Positions 1 to 7,651 of a stretch of 18,791 nt of DNA are shown here, piece after piece. The notes under the pieces are model-generated. The model had not been told where the DNA came from, searched no databases, and was given only the letters and a program-made list of their open reading frames with translations. Location: assembly GCA_934292955.1 (NCBI GenBank), contig CAKQXZ010000037.1:1-18791 (forward strand), read 5' to 3'. The position numbers were made by a program, and so were the translations under genes. This stretch comes from an uncultured Clostridia bacterium. Its GTDB lineage: Bacteria > Bacillota_A > Clostridia > Christensenellales > Borkfalkiaceae. Numbering within the stretch: the stretch's first letter is position 1; each line of letters begins with the position of its first letter.

Positions 1-1545
1 GACGTAATGAGCCGCATGTATCCAGAACTTAACTGGATGACCGACGATTATCTTAACGACCCGCGCGAAAAACGCCCGCTGGTTCTTTGCGAGTATTCTC
101 ACGCAATGGGCAACAGCAACGGCGACGTTAAAGACTATTGGGATATAATAGAGAGCAACGACAGATTTATCGGCGCGTTCGTATGGGAGTTTGCCGATCA
201 CGGAATTTCCGATAAAAAGGGCAATTTACTGTACGGCGGCGATTTCGGAGAGAAAAAACACACCGGCAAATTCTGCATGGACGGTCTTCTTACCGCTTAC
301 CGTCAAGTTAAGTCCGGCGCAAAAGAAACCGCACACATTTATTCGCCCGTACAGATAGAGAAAACGGGTGAAAACGAATATGCCGTTTTTAATAAAAACT
401 ATTTCGTTTCGCTTGCTGCCGTCAGTGTGAAATACAGTCTTATCCGCGACGGTAAAACGCTTTATAACGGCGAACTTAACGTATTCGATATTTCCCCGCG
501 TGAAAAGCGCAAATTTACAATTCAGATCGATAAATTAAACGGCAATTTTGCAACCATATTGTTCAAAGCCGAACATGCCGAAAATCACGACTTGTTTATT
601 AAAGGCTACGAGTTCTATCAAAAAGCGTTTGTTTTACAGAATATAAAGAAAGCGAAAACGCTTGTTGCGGCAAAAAACTATTCCGTTTCGGACGAGTGTG
701 AAACGATAACCGTTGTTACAGGCAAACAAAAATATGTTTTTGAAAAAAGCACGGGTAAACTTTTGCGACTTTGTCCCGACGGAGAAAAAAACTTACTTTT
801 GTCGCCGCTTAAAATCAATGTAGCCAGAGCTCGACTCGATAATGATTGTTCGATTTATTCTAACTGGGAAAGCGCAGGCATTTTCAATAACGGAATGTAT
901 ACGGTAAATTACGAGTGTAAAAAGGACAAAAACGGGGCTATAGCACTGTTATTCAACGGTTCGCTCGTAACCGAAAGCACAAAACCGCATATAAAATATA
1001 CGCTCGTTTATCGTATTTTTAATAAAAAGATATCTATTGAAATTCATTCGGAAATAAGCGACTTTGTAAAATATCTGCCGCGTTTCGGCATTACTTTTGC
1101 TCTTGAAAAATCTTTCGGTCGGGTCGAATATCTCGGCTTTAACGAAGAAAGTTATGTCGATAAACACAACTATTGTTACAAGAATATTTCATCGTTTTCC
1201 GTCGGCAAAGACTTTTCGAATTATCTTGTTCCGCAGGAATGCGGTTCTCGGTTCGATACCGATTGGGTAAAAATCAAAAATACGACCGGCGATATCATAA
1301 GTCTTTCGTCCGATAAGAGTTTTTCTTTCTCCGCATTGCCTTACGACACAATGACGTTAAACGATGCAAAGCACAGTTGGCAACTTAAAAAATCGAAAGG
1401 AACCTTCATCTGCGCGGACTATTTTATGAGCGGTGTTGGCTCTAATTCATGCGGCCCCGAACTTGACGAACGTTACAGACTTAAAGAAAAATCTTTTGAT
1501 TTCAATTTAGTTCTCGGCTTTAATGATAACGGCAGAAAGAATTAG
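1..1545 (+). CDS. GH2 beta-galactosidase (LacZ type), C-terminal part; 5' end outside window
   Basis: The reading frame is open from base 1, so the gene starts upstream; the first in-window ATG (base 7) is internal. The visible 514 residues open inside the TIM barrel. The motif CEYSHAMGNS (Glu codon at 91-93) matches the LacZ nucleophile segment, and FVWEFADHG follows as the usual end of the barrel. Beyond it lie the beta-sandwich and the large C-terminal 'Bgal small chain' domain, recognisable by PQECGSRFDTDWV and a C-terminal GSNSCGPELDERYRL segment. About 483 residues follow the nucleophile, close to E. coli LacZ (about 486), so the 3' half is complete and roughly 500 residues are missing at the left. 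The family hydrolyses terminal beta-galactosides. One deviation is that the YGRGP-E-Y signature of the small-chain domain is replaced by YLGFNEESY, so substrate preference may differ from lactose. The gene ends 32 bases before a strong terminator and is thus the last of its own transcript. Confidence 0.93.
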   Translation, partial: DVMSRMYPELNWMTDDYLNDPREKRPLVLCEYSHAMGNSNGDVKDYWDIIESNDRFIGAFVWEFADHGISDKKGNLLYGGDFGEKKHTGKFCMDGLLTAYRQVKSGAKETAHIYSPVQIEKTGENEYAVFNKNYFVSLAAVSVKYSLIRDGKTLYNGELNVFDISPREKRKFTIQIDKLNGNFATILFKAEHAENHDLFIKGYEFYQKAFVLQNIKKAKTLVAAKNYSVSDECETITVVTGKQKYVFEKSTGKLLRLCPDGEKNLLLSPLKINVARARLDNDCSIYSNWESAGIFNNGMYTVNYECKKDKNGAIALLFNGSLVTESTKPHIKYTLVYRIFNKKISIEIHSEISDFVKYLPRFGITFALEKSFGRVEYLGFNEESYVDKHNYCYKNISSFSVGKDFSNYLVPQECGSRFDTDWVKIKNTTGDIISLSSDKSFSFSALPYDTMTLNDAKHSWQLKKSKGTFICADYFMSGVGSNSCGPELDERYRLKEKSFDFNLVLGFNDNGRKN

Positions 1546-1577
1546 TTTACAATAAAACACAACGTGCTTAATCAAAC

Positions 1578-1624
1578 AAAAGCAGCTCTTTTATCAACCG
1601 TAAAAGGGTTGCTTTTTTTTGTTT
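1578..1624 (+). terminator. Intrinsic terminator after the GH2 gene
   Basis: A 16-bp stem (1578-1593 with 1601-1616, two G-U wobbles) closes a 7-nt loop and runs into eight consecutive T. It separates the GH2 transcript from the gene at 1795. Confidence 0.9.
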
Positions 1625-1638
1625 AATAAGTTTTTTGT

Positions 1639-1667
1639 TTGACAAAACGCGGGAAAAATTCTATATT
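1639..1667 (+). promoter_or_regulatory. Sigma-A-type promoter for the 155-aa membrane protein
   Basis: TTGACA (1639-1644), a 17-nt spacer and TATATT (1662-1667) form a near-consensus housekeeping promoter. Transcription would begin near 1674, leaving a leader of about 120 nt. The leader carries a possible 7-bp stem (TGCTTGC 1683-1689 with GCAAGCA 1721-1727). Confidence 0.8.
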
Positions 1668-1794
1668 ATTCATTGCGAAGTTTGCTTGCGTAAACGAGTA
1701 ATAAATTATAAAAAACGGTTGCAAGCACAAATAAATTTACAGGTCCGGAATTAAAATATAAAATCACAAAATTCATTGTCATAAAGGGTTTAAT

Positions 1795-2262
1795 ATGGTT
1801 TTAGGCGAAAGAAGTAAAAAAATGTTTATAGTCTATCTTGTCGTGGGAACAGCTGCGCTCATTGTTGCGCCGTTGACCCATTCTCCCGAAAAAGTAACGC
1901 GTACCGTTGTAATAGCGATACTCGGCGTTGTAATGTTGCTGTTCGGGGTATACGGCATGATTCTTCCCAAAAACGCGATAGTAAAAGACGACGAAAATAT
2001 CGTAATGCGCCGTCTTTTTATCAAAAAGGTAATTCCCATATCTTCGATCACAAAAGTTTGGTCTGCCGAAGCGGGCGGGTATTCGAATAACGGCGGCTCG
2101 TCGGGCATCGGCACTTTCGGCAATATGCACAAATTCACCGTCTGCTATAAAGTTAACGGAAAATCGCTTGAAACAAGCGTTTTCATAAAAGACGGTGCGG
2201 CTGCAAAAACCGCTTTTGATTCCTTATTGAAAAATAAAAACGCAGGCAAGAAAACAGCTTAA
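1795..2262 (+). CDS. Small membrane protein with two N-terminal helices and a PH-like tail
   Basis: A 155-residue protein of no family I can name firmly. Start ATG at 1795 has AAAGGG six bases upstream. Two hydrophobic helices lie at about residues 11-27 and 36-57, separated by a short loop. The rest is cytoplasmic or surface-exposed and begins with a run resembling bacterial PH-like (bPH) membrane proteins: VKDDENIVMRRLF, then KKVIPISSITKVW, where alternating beta strands define a small barrel. A Gly/Ser-rich loop (residues 94-109) follows, then two more predicted strands and a short helix with a Lys-rich end. It is transcribed alone, between its own promoter and terminator, so it need not belong to the sugar locus. 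The PH-like assignment is by pattern only. Confidence 0.8.
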   Translation: MVLGERSKKMFIVYLVVGTAALIVAPLTHSPEKVTRTVVIAILGVVMLLFGVYGMILPKNAIVKDDENIVMRRLFIKKVIPISSITKVWSAEAGGYSNNGGSSGIGTFGNMHKFTVCYKVNGKSLETSVFIKDGAAAKTAFDSLLKNKNAGKKTA

Positions 2263-2290
2263 AACTATCTGAAAACTACAAAAAATTTAC

Positions 2291-2322
2291 GGAGCAAGGA
2301 AAAAATTCCTTGCTTCTTTTTT
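2291..2322 (+). terminator. Intrinsic terminator after the 155-aa protein gene
   Basis: An 11-bp stem (2291-2301 with 2306-2316, one G-U pair) closes an AAAA loop and is followed by six T. It isolates the upstream gene from the importer operon. Confidence 0.9.
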
Positions 2323-2435
2323 ATGTCAAAAATAATTTGTTTTGTTTTTGATTTCTTAAAATCGCGCATAAAATCTTAAATTTTGCGGATAATATACAAA
2401 AAATATAAAATGATAAAAATTGAAATTTCCATTTT

Positions 2436-2469
2436 TATGCGTTGTGTTGTCAATGGACTTAAACGCATA
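2436..2469 (+). promoter_or_regulatory. Inverted repeat around the -35: possible operator
   Basis: TATGCGTT (2436-2443) and its exact reverse complement AACGCATA (2462-2469) lie with centres 26 bp apart. The left arm is just upstream of the candidate -35 and the right arm falls in the promoter spacer. That placement suits binding of a dimeric regulator. Whether the AraC-type protein encoded at 15033 binds here is inference. Confidence 0.4.
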
Positions 2470-2482
2470 CATGCAATAAAAT
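2454..2482 (+). promoter_or_regulatory. Candidate promoter of the importer operon
   Basis: TGGACT (2454-2459; four of six matches to TTGACA), a 17-nt spacer and TAAAAT (2477-2482; five of six). The weak -35 suits an activator-dependent promoter. Predicted start is near 2489, giving a leader of about 77 nt before the ATG at 2566. No better -35/-10 pair was seen in the region. Confidence 0.45.
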
Positions 2483-2565
2483 AATTGCGTTATACGATCC
2501 ATAATTTCGGAGTGCCGCAACGTAGTCTTTTTAACGGTTTGCGACTATTCCTTAAAAGGAGAAAA

Positions 2566-4512
2566 ATGCTCGGAAAAAAGACGATAAAAACATATATGAT
2601 TGTTCTTCTTGCCGTAATAACGATTTTATTTTGTTGCGGGGCGCAGTCTAACGTGTCGGTGAATTTTACATTCGACATGAAAAGCAGCGTCGTCCTTACG
2701 GTAGAAAGCAATCTTTCCGAAAGCGATTTTTCAACCGCGATAAAAAAGAATATCGACGGAATAAATCTTGTTTCGGGCGACGACGATATTCTAAAACTCG
2801 GCAAAATAACAAAAATCGCAAACGGTTACGAAGTATCGATAAAACTTCGCCGAATAGACAAAGTAAAAGCAATCGGCGAATTCGACTACGCAGATCTTAA
2901 TAAATTTTTAATCGAAGGCAGCGAGCGTCGCAGGCTTATAGAAAACTGGTCGAACGGAGTATGGCGTTACTCCGGCAGCGCGGTCATTTCGGGCGAACGC
3001 GGGCATGTCGATATAACCCGCGACCACGACGGAAAGCAGGAAGTGATTCCGCAGACCGCCAACGGCGAAAAAGTTGCTTTCGATAAATTCGTAAGCGACA
3101 ATCTCGAAAATAAAAATCTTAAACTTTTCTCGTTTTTTATGCCCGCGCTCGATCGTACAATCGGCGAAGTTACTTCGTTAACTTTCCGTATCGACGGTAA
3201 AATAGCGTATTTTGCGGGCAACGGTATAGAAAAAATCGACGATAATACAGTAAAACTCACGCCCAAGACCATAAAAGCAGACGTAACTCAAAAAGACGAA
3301 TCGGGCGAATTTATAACTGAATTAAATACCGATATTTCCGTCGCTTACGGCTACGTCGTGTTCTCGCAAGGGCTTTCGCCTGTCGCGGTCGCTTTAATTA
3401 TAATCGCCGCGTTAATTGTCTTCGGTCTTATAACGTATATGTTCTTTTCGCTTTACACGTCCGGTAAAAAACGCCGCGTGCAAATGATAAACGAAAACAA
3501 AAATTTCGACGTCGAAAATAAAATCGAAGCGGAAAAGAAAGCGAGAAACGAACGACTTCTTAAAAAGAACAATATTTCAATCGGACTTAACTGTTTTTTT
3601 ACAGGCAAGACTTGGGCGAGTATAAAAAAATACAAACTGATGTATCTCATCATCTTGCCCGCATTCGTTTTTATAGCGGTGTTTTCTTATGCACCTATGT
3701 TCGGGCTTGTCATCGCGTTTCAGGATTATAAACTTCTTGAAGGCGTAGGCGGCAGCGAATGGGTAGGTTTCAAAACTTTTTACAATCTTCTTGCAAATCC
3801 CGATACTTCCACATATCGCTATCTGCGTAACACCTTGTATATTTCGGTAATAAGAATCGGAACTAACTTCCCGATGATTCTGCTTTTTGCTTTGCTCCTT
3901 CGCGAAATCAAATCCAACAGGCGCAGAAGCGTCATGCAGACTATTTCGTATATTCCTAACTTTATTTCATGGGTTGCGGTCAGCGGTATAGCATATAACT
4001 TATTTTCCAAATATGGCGGATTATTCAATCGCTTAATCGAAGCGTTTGGCGGCGCGACCGTTGATTTTTACACGCTTGAAGATCAATGGTGGTGGATTCT
4101 CGCTTTCTCGTCGTTATGGAAAGGCATGGGGTGGTGTACGCTTATCTATATGTCGGCTATGGGAACGATAGACGGCGAACTATACGACGCGTGCCTTATT
4201 GACGGCGGCGGCAGATGGCATCAGGCAATGGTAGTAACCATACCGGGGCTTTCCAACGTAATAGCTATTCAATTACTGCTTGACAGCGCAAGTATTCTCG
4301 GCGACAGCGCGGATCAGATTATGGCAATGACCAACGGCGCGACGATAGGAAAACTTAACGTTATAGGAACGTCTATGATAGCAAACATAACGTCCGGCGG
4401 CGATTTTTCGATGTCAACCGCGTTAGGGCTTGTTCAGGGCATAGTCGGGTTGTTTATGGTTTTCTTAACAAACTCTCTCGTCAAAAAGACAGAGAACGAA
4501 GGGATACTGTAA
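2566..4512 (+). CDS. CUT1 ABC permease (LplB/YteP type) with fused N-terminal extracytoplasmic domain
   Basis: Of 648 residues, about 350-648 form a standard LplB-type inner-membrane subunit for oligosaccharide import: it begins KKYKLMYLIILP, continues YAPMFGLVIAFQDYK, and carries the cytoplasmic EAA loop (about 539-561, DACLIDGGG then TIPGL) that docks the ATPase. The first 345 residues are extra, since family members are usually near 300. They comprise a signal-anchor helix (about 10-25), a beta-rich extracytoplasmic region (about 28-270), a second helix (about 272-296) ending in KKRR, and a charged cytoplasmic linker (about 297-350). This topology puts the permease N-terminus inside, as required. 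FCC at 22-24 is a poor lipobox, so cleavage is unlikely. Start: ATG 2566 has AAGGAG four bases upstream; the longer frame from TTG 2485 has none. The next gene follows after 12 bases. I recognise no family for the extra domain. At about 245 residues it is too small for a CUT1 binding protein. Confidence 0.92.
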   Translation: MLGKKTIKTYMIVLLAVITILFCCGAQSNVSVNFTFDMKSSVVLTVESNLSESDFSTAIKKNIDGINLVSGDDDILKLGKITKIANGYEVSIKLRRIDKVKAIGEFDYADLNKFLIEGSERRRLIENWSNGVWRYSGSAVISGERGHVDITRDHDGKQEVIPQTANGEKVAFDKFVSDNLENKNLKLFSFFMPALDRTIGEVTSLTFRIDGKIAYFAGNGIEKIDDNTVKLTPKTIKADVTQKDESGEFITELNTDISVAYGYVVFSQGLSPVAVALIIIAALIVFGLITYMFFSLYTSGKKRRVQMINENKNFDVENKIEAEKKARNERLLKKNNISIGLNCFFTGKTWASIKKYKLMYLIILPAFVFIAVFSYAPMFGLVIAFQDYKLLEGVGGSEWVGFKTFYNLLANPDTSTYRYLRNTLYISVIRIGTNFPMILLFALLLREIKSNRRRSVMQTISYIPNFISWVAVSGIAYNLFSKYGGLFNRLIEAFGGATVDFYTLEDQWWWILAFSSLWKGMGWCTLIYMSAMGTIDGELYDACLIDGGGRWHQAMVVTIPGLSNVIAIQLLLDSASILGDSADQIMAMTNGATIGKLNVIGTSMIANITSGGDFSMSTALGLVQGIVGLFMVFLTNSLVKKTENEGIL

Positions 4513-4524
4513 GCGGGGTGCAAA

Positions 4525-5424
4525 ATGAACGATATCAAAACAATAAAACGTAGAAGAAAATGCGTCGATCCGTTCGACGTGGTTAACGGAATTATAATGG
4601 TCGTTCTCGGGCTTACGTTCGTATTGCCTTTCTGGATGCTCATAACCGCGTCTTTGTCCGATAACTCGCTGCTTACCGCGCAGGGCATATCGTTGTGGTT
4701 CCGCGGCTTTTCGGTTGACGGATACAAATTTATATTTCAGGTAAGCGACCTGTTTGTGCGTTCGATCTTCAATTCCGTAATAGTATCATTCGGTAACGCC
4801 GCTCTGTCCGTAATTCTTTGTACCGCAGCGGCTTACGTTCTTGCCAAAAAAGACGTGCCTTTCAGAAAGTTCCTTAACGGATATTTCATGATCCCCATGT
4901 TTTTCGGCGGCGGACTTATCCCGCTTTATCTCGTTATAAGGGGGATAAACATTTACGACACGGTGTGGGCGTTGATTCTTCCGTCCTGCGTTCGTATCAG
5001 TAACGTTCTGTTATTGCGCAATTATTTTTACGGAATACCTTCGTCGTTATACGAAGCGAGCGAACTTGACGGCGCAAATCAGTTTCAGATACTCGTAAAA
5101 GTATTTGTTCCGCTCGCCGTTCCAATGATGCTGACCGTCGGCATGATAATGTTCGTCGACAGGTGGAACAACTGGCTCGATACTCTTATGTATTTCGGCG
5201 CGACAAACAGAAACTGGTGGACGATACAGTATGTTTTAAGGCAGATTCTGGTAGATATGCAGGCATTGTATGGCGGCTCCGGAGCAGGTTCGATTATCGG
5301 TGCGCCGCTCGCTACCGCAAGAAACGCCGCAATAGTTGTTGCCGTCGTTCCGCTGATTGCGTTATCGCCGGTTCTCCACAAATATTACATGAAAGGTATG
5401 ACCGCCGGCGCAGTCAAGGGCTGA
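4525..5424 (+). CDS. CUT1 ABC permease, YtcP/LplC type
   Basis: A 299-residue inner-membrane subunit of normal family length that pairs with the LplB-type permease just upstream. It has an N-terminal Arg/Lys-rich cytoplasmic tail (residues 1-13) and about six hydrophobic helices starting near 20-43. The EAA loop is clear at about 175-198 (LYEASELDGANQ then VFVPLAVP). The C-terminus reads MKGMTAGAVKG, typical of this family. The start ATG is 12 bases after the previous stop with GGGGTG as ribosome site, so the two subunits are almost surely translated together. CUT1 importers of this type usually lack a dedicated ATPase gene and share an MsmX/UgpC-like one; none is present in the window. Confidence 0.95.
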   Translation: MNDIKTIKRRRKCVDPFDVVNGIIMVVLGLTFVLPFWMLITASLSDNSLLTAQGISLWFRGFSVDGYKFIFQVSDLFVRSIFNSVIVSFGNAALSVILCTAAAYVLAKKDVPFRKFLNGYFMIPMFFGGGLIPLYLVIRGINIYDTVWALILPSCVRISNVLLLRNYFYGIPSSLYEASELDGANQFQILVKVFVPLAVPMMLTVGMIMFVDRWNNWLDTLMYFGATNRNWWTIQYVLRQILVDMQALYGGSGAGSIIGAPLATARNAAIVVAVVPLIALSPVLHKYYMKGMTAGAVKG

Positions 5425-5427
5425 CGA

Positions 5428-5483
5428 CGGCAACACGCTGTTTTAATAAAAACTGCCGCAAAGTCGATTTTCGGCAAAGCGGC
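5428..5483 (+). other. Possible hairpins between permease and binding-protein genes
   Basis: The 89-base spacer holds competing short stems. CGGCA (5428-5432) or CGGCA (5472-5476) can pair with TGCCG (5454-5458), and GCCGC (5455-5459) can pair with GCGGC (5479-5483). An A/T stem GTTTT/AAAAC sits between. There is no T-run, so it is not a terminator. Such structures can stabilise the downstream mRNA, which would suit a binding protein needed in excess. Stems are only 5 bp, so support is modest. Confidence 0.35.
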
Positions 5484-5513
5484 TTAACAAATAAAAATAA
5501 GGGAGTACAAATT

Positions 5514-7127
5514 ATGAAAAAGGCTTTTCTTAAAAAACTCGTCTGCATGTTTGCCGTATCCGTAATGACCGTATCCGCGGTCGCGTGCAACGGAAACAAG
5601 CCCGGCAACGATTCGTCTTCATCGGGCGGCGGAACAAAACGCGAGAACGAAACCAAAATCGTCATTTATACTGGCGGTTCGAGCGAGTACGCATGGACCG
5701 AAGGCAGCGAAGAAGAAGACGTAATCAATTATATCGAAGAAAAGTATCACGAAGATACCGGCGTTTGGCTCGACTTTAAGATTTCTCACCTTTCTGAAGG
5801 TATGAAAACAAAACTTAACTCAGATCTCAGTTCAAACGCACAGGTAGATATAGCTATTTCGCATACGCGCGGCGGTTCGGGTATCGACGATTACGCTATC
5901 GGACAGGATATCTATTACGATATGTACGACGACGTATGCGATTACGCGCCCAATCTTTACAAATATATCAAGGGCGACGCAATGAACAGTCTTACGAGCG
6001 ATCAGGGCAGTCTTGTCGGAATTCCGTCGGTAATCAATCCCTACAAATACGGTATTCTCGTCAGAAAGGACTGGATGGAAGCGTGTAAATTCACCGATAA
6101 CGCCGAAAAAGCGGCTTCGGGCGAGTATACGCTTGTTGACGATCTGCAGTCGTTCAGGGCAATGTGCGTTGCCATGAAAGAAAAATACAATCTTTCTTAC
6201 GCGATTTCGGGCGCGCCCTGGGATCTTGAAAAGGTTATGATAGGCGCATTCGGTGACGCAGGCTATTTTACTTACGGAATCCGTAACGATAAAGTTCTCC
6301 CCGGTTATCTTACCGACGAATATGCCGGCATGCTCGATTACGAATATTCGCTTTCGTCTGCAGACCTTACTTCCACGCAGGAAGCAGACTGGCTGCTCGA
6401 ACAAAGCGAATCGTCGTTTATCGGCGGCAACACGGGCGTTTTTGTAACAGATCCTACCGTTCAGCACCTTATCACCGTCGCAAGAAAGACCAAAGCAGCC
6501 GACAGCAGTGCGGAATTCACCGTTTTAGGGGCAATGGCTAAAGACGATACTTCAACACAGAAAGGTTTTATGGCAAATACGCCCGCCACCTTTGCGGCAG
6601 TCGTACTCAAAAACTCGACCAACGCTATGAAAATAGCAAAATTCTTAAACTGGGTTTACAAGAGTCAGGACAACTATAACCTTTGCAGATACGGCATAGA
6701 AGGCACGCATTGGGTAAACAACGGCGACGGCACATATTCTTACCCCGCGGGTAAAGAAGAATATCTCGTCAAGCCGCCTTATTCGGGAATTCTTACTCTT
6801 GTCGAAAATCAGAACATTTCAAACCTGACGTATAAAGGCTATACCGAAGAAGAACTCGGCTGGATAGAAAATGCAGCCAAAGAAGAAAACTACATTAAAA
6901 ACGAACTCGTCAACTATATGTGGCCTACCAACAGAAAGATTGCCGAAAACTATTCCAACGCAATCGGTAAAATTTATTCGTTCTGCGCGCTTCCCGCATG
7001 GAACGGAAACACCGATCCCAAGACCACGTTCGACAATTCGCGTAATCTTTATCTTTCGAGCGGCGGTGAAGCATACGTCAACTATATTACCGACGCTTAC
7101 AAGGTTATGAAAGCCAAACGCGGCTGA
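5514..7127 (+). CDS. Extracellular solute-binding lipoprotein of a CUT1 sugar importer
   Basis: A 537-residue binding protein of the LipO/YtcQ kind that delivers oligosaccharides to the two upstream permeases. The N-terminus is a lipoprotein signal (MKKAFLKK, hydrophobic stretch, then SAVAC) with the lipid-modified Cys at 25 and a Ser/Gly linker (about 32-40). The mature part begins TKIVIYTGG, and the usual family features follow, such as VDIAISHTRGGSG (docking of a cleft segment), LVGIPSVINPYKYGILVRKDWME (hinge strand; given as a broken motif around residues 173-197) and a C-terminal NYITDAYKVMKAK helix. Start: ATG 5514 with GGGAG eight bases upstream; the frame is open further left but overlaps the permease gene and has no signal sequence there. 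Ligand cannot be read from the sequence. Confidence 0.95.
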   Translation: MKKAFLKKLVCMFAVSVMTVSAVACNGNKPGNDSSSSGGGTKRENETKIVIYTGGSSEYAWTEGSEEEDVINYIEEKYHEDTGVWLDFKISHLSEGMKTKLNSDLSSNAQVDIAISHTRGGSGIDDYAIGQDIYYDMYDDVCDYAPNLYKYIKGDAMNSLTSDQGSLVGIPSVINPYKYGILVRKDWMEACKFTDNAEKAASGEYTLVDDLQSFRAMCVAMKEKYNLSYAISGAPWDLEKVMIGAFGDAGYFTYGIRNDKVLPGYLTDEYAGMLDYEYSLSSADLTSTQEADWLLEQSESSFIGGNTGVFVTDPTVQHLITVARKTKAADSSAEFTVLGAMAKDDTSTQKGFMANTPATFAAVVLKNSTNAMKIAKFLNWVYKSQDNYNLCRYGIEGTHWVNNGDGTYSYPAGKEEYLVKPPYSGILTLVENQNISNLTYKGYTEEELGWIENAAKEENYIKNELVNYMWPTNRKIAENYSNAIGKIYSFCALPAWNGNTDPKTTFDNSRNLYLSSGGEAYVNYITDAYKVMKAKRG

Positions 7128-7153
7128 AAATAACCGATTATTAGGTGTAAAAA

Positions 7154-7627
7154 ATGTTATGGATGATCGTCGCGATGCTTATCGCGGTTGAATATTACGG
7201 CGTTGCGATAACCCTTCTTGCAAAAAGTCGCGGCGAAAAATACTATGCGCTCAACTTAATACCGTTTGTCGCGCCTTTTTACGTTCAGAAATATACAGGC
7301 GGCTTCAGAATGCTCGTTATCCCGGTAAAAAAATGGGGACAGACAGTTTTGATTTTCGCGGCGGTTTTTGCGCTGTCCGTTTACTGCGGAACGGCATGTT
7401 TCGGGTATTTTATAACCGAGCAAGCCGAAGCGATAAGGGATATATCGTATATTCCTATTTACACTTGTTATGTATGCTTCTGGCTCGGTTCTGCATGTTC
7501 GATCAAGCGGATAATGGACGTAAACAGGGTGGAAGTTCCTTGCGGCGGAGTGCTCTGCGCTCTTTTTATCCCCGCTCCGTTTCTTGTTTTGGCGGGTAAC
7601 AAAAAGAAAGTGCGCGCCGAGTCGTAA
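7154..7627 (+). CDS. Cys-rich four-helix membrane protein, unassigned
   Basis: I do not recognise this 157-residue protein. Hydrophobic helices lie at about 1-22, 64-88, 98-116 and 128-148, joined by a basic amphipathic stretch (about 45-62) and ending in a Lys/Arg-rich tail. Seven cysteines (78, 82, 105, 108, 115, 130, 135) fall in or next to helices 2-4, including a C-x2-C pair at 105/108. This is unusual for so small a membrane protein and suggests disulphide, metal or redox chemistry, though packing is possible too. Start ATG 7154 is preceded by AGGTG at six bases. It sits 26 bases after the binding-protein stop and 24 before the next lipoprotein, so it is translated within the operon and may help assemble or regulate the importer or export of the lipoproteins (inference). 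Confidence 0.82.
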   Translation: MLWMIVAMLIAVEYYGVAITLLAKSRGEKYYALNLIPFVAPFYVQKYTGGFRMLVIPVKKWGQTVLIFAAVFALSVYCGTACFGYFITEQAEAIRDISYIPIYTCYVCFWLGSACSIKRIMDVNRVEVPCGGVLCALFIPAPFLVLAGNKKKVRAES

Positions 7628-7651
7628 CACAGTTTTTTAAAGGAGAAAAAA

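Larger units (their letters stand above)
2323..2565 (+). other. AT-rich leader and control region of the importer operon
   Basis: With the terminator before it, this makes a gene-free stretch of about 300 bases. It holds very AT-rich sequence (2323-2435), a candidate promoter with a flanking inverted repeat (2436-2482), and a 5' leader ending in the Shine-Dalgarno AAGGAG (2556-2561). The frame of the permease stays open back to a TTG at 2485, but no ribosome site precedes that codon. I see no coding sequence, tRNA or recognisable riboswitch. Confidence 0.6.

Noticed and set aside
2341..2400. Alternative promoter TTGATT (2348-2353) with TAAAAT (2369-2374)
   Set aside because: The spacer is only 15 nt, and the region is so AT-rich that such matches occur by chance.
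2485..2565. Longer permease start at TTG 2485
   Set aside because: There is no ribosome site, it lies next to the predicted transcription start, and it would put 27 basic residues before a normal signal-anchor. ATG 2566 has AAGGAG at the right distance.
2566..2640. Lipoprotein signal in the fused permease (FCC at residues 22-24)
   Set aside because: The residues before the Cys do not fit the lipobox, and the same chain has a later membrane anchor, so a signal-anchor is simpler.
5163..5513. Longer binding-protein start at 5163
   Set aside because: It would overlap the permease gene by over 250 bases and bury the lipoprotein signal inside the protein.
5832..6467. A 211-codon minus-strand open frame inside the binding-protein gene
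   Set aside because: Antisense shadow of a clear CUT1 binding protein; it has no ribosome site and an implausible composition.
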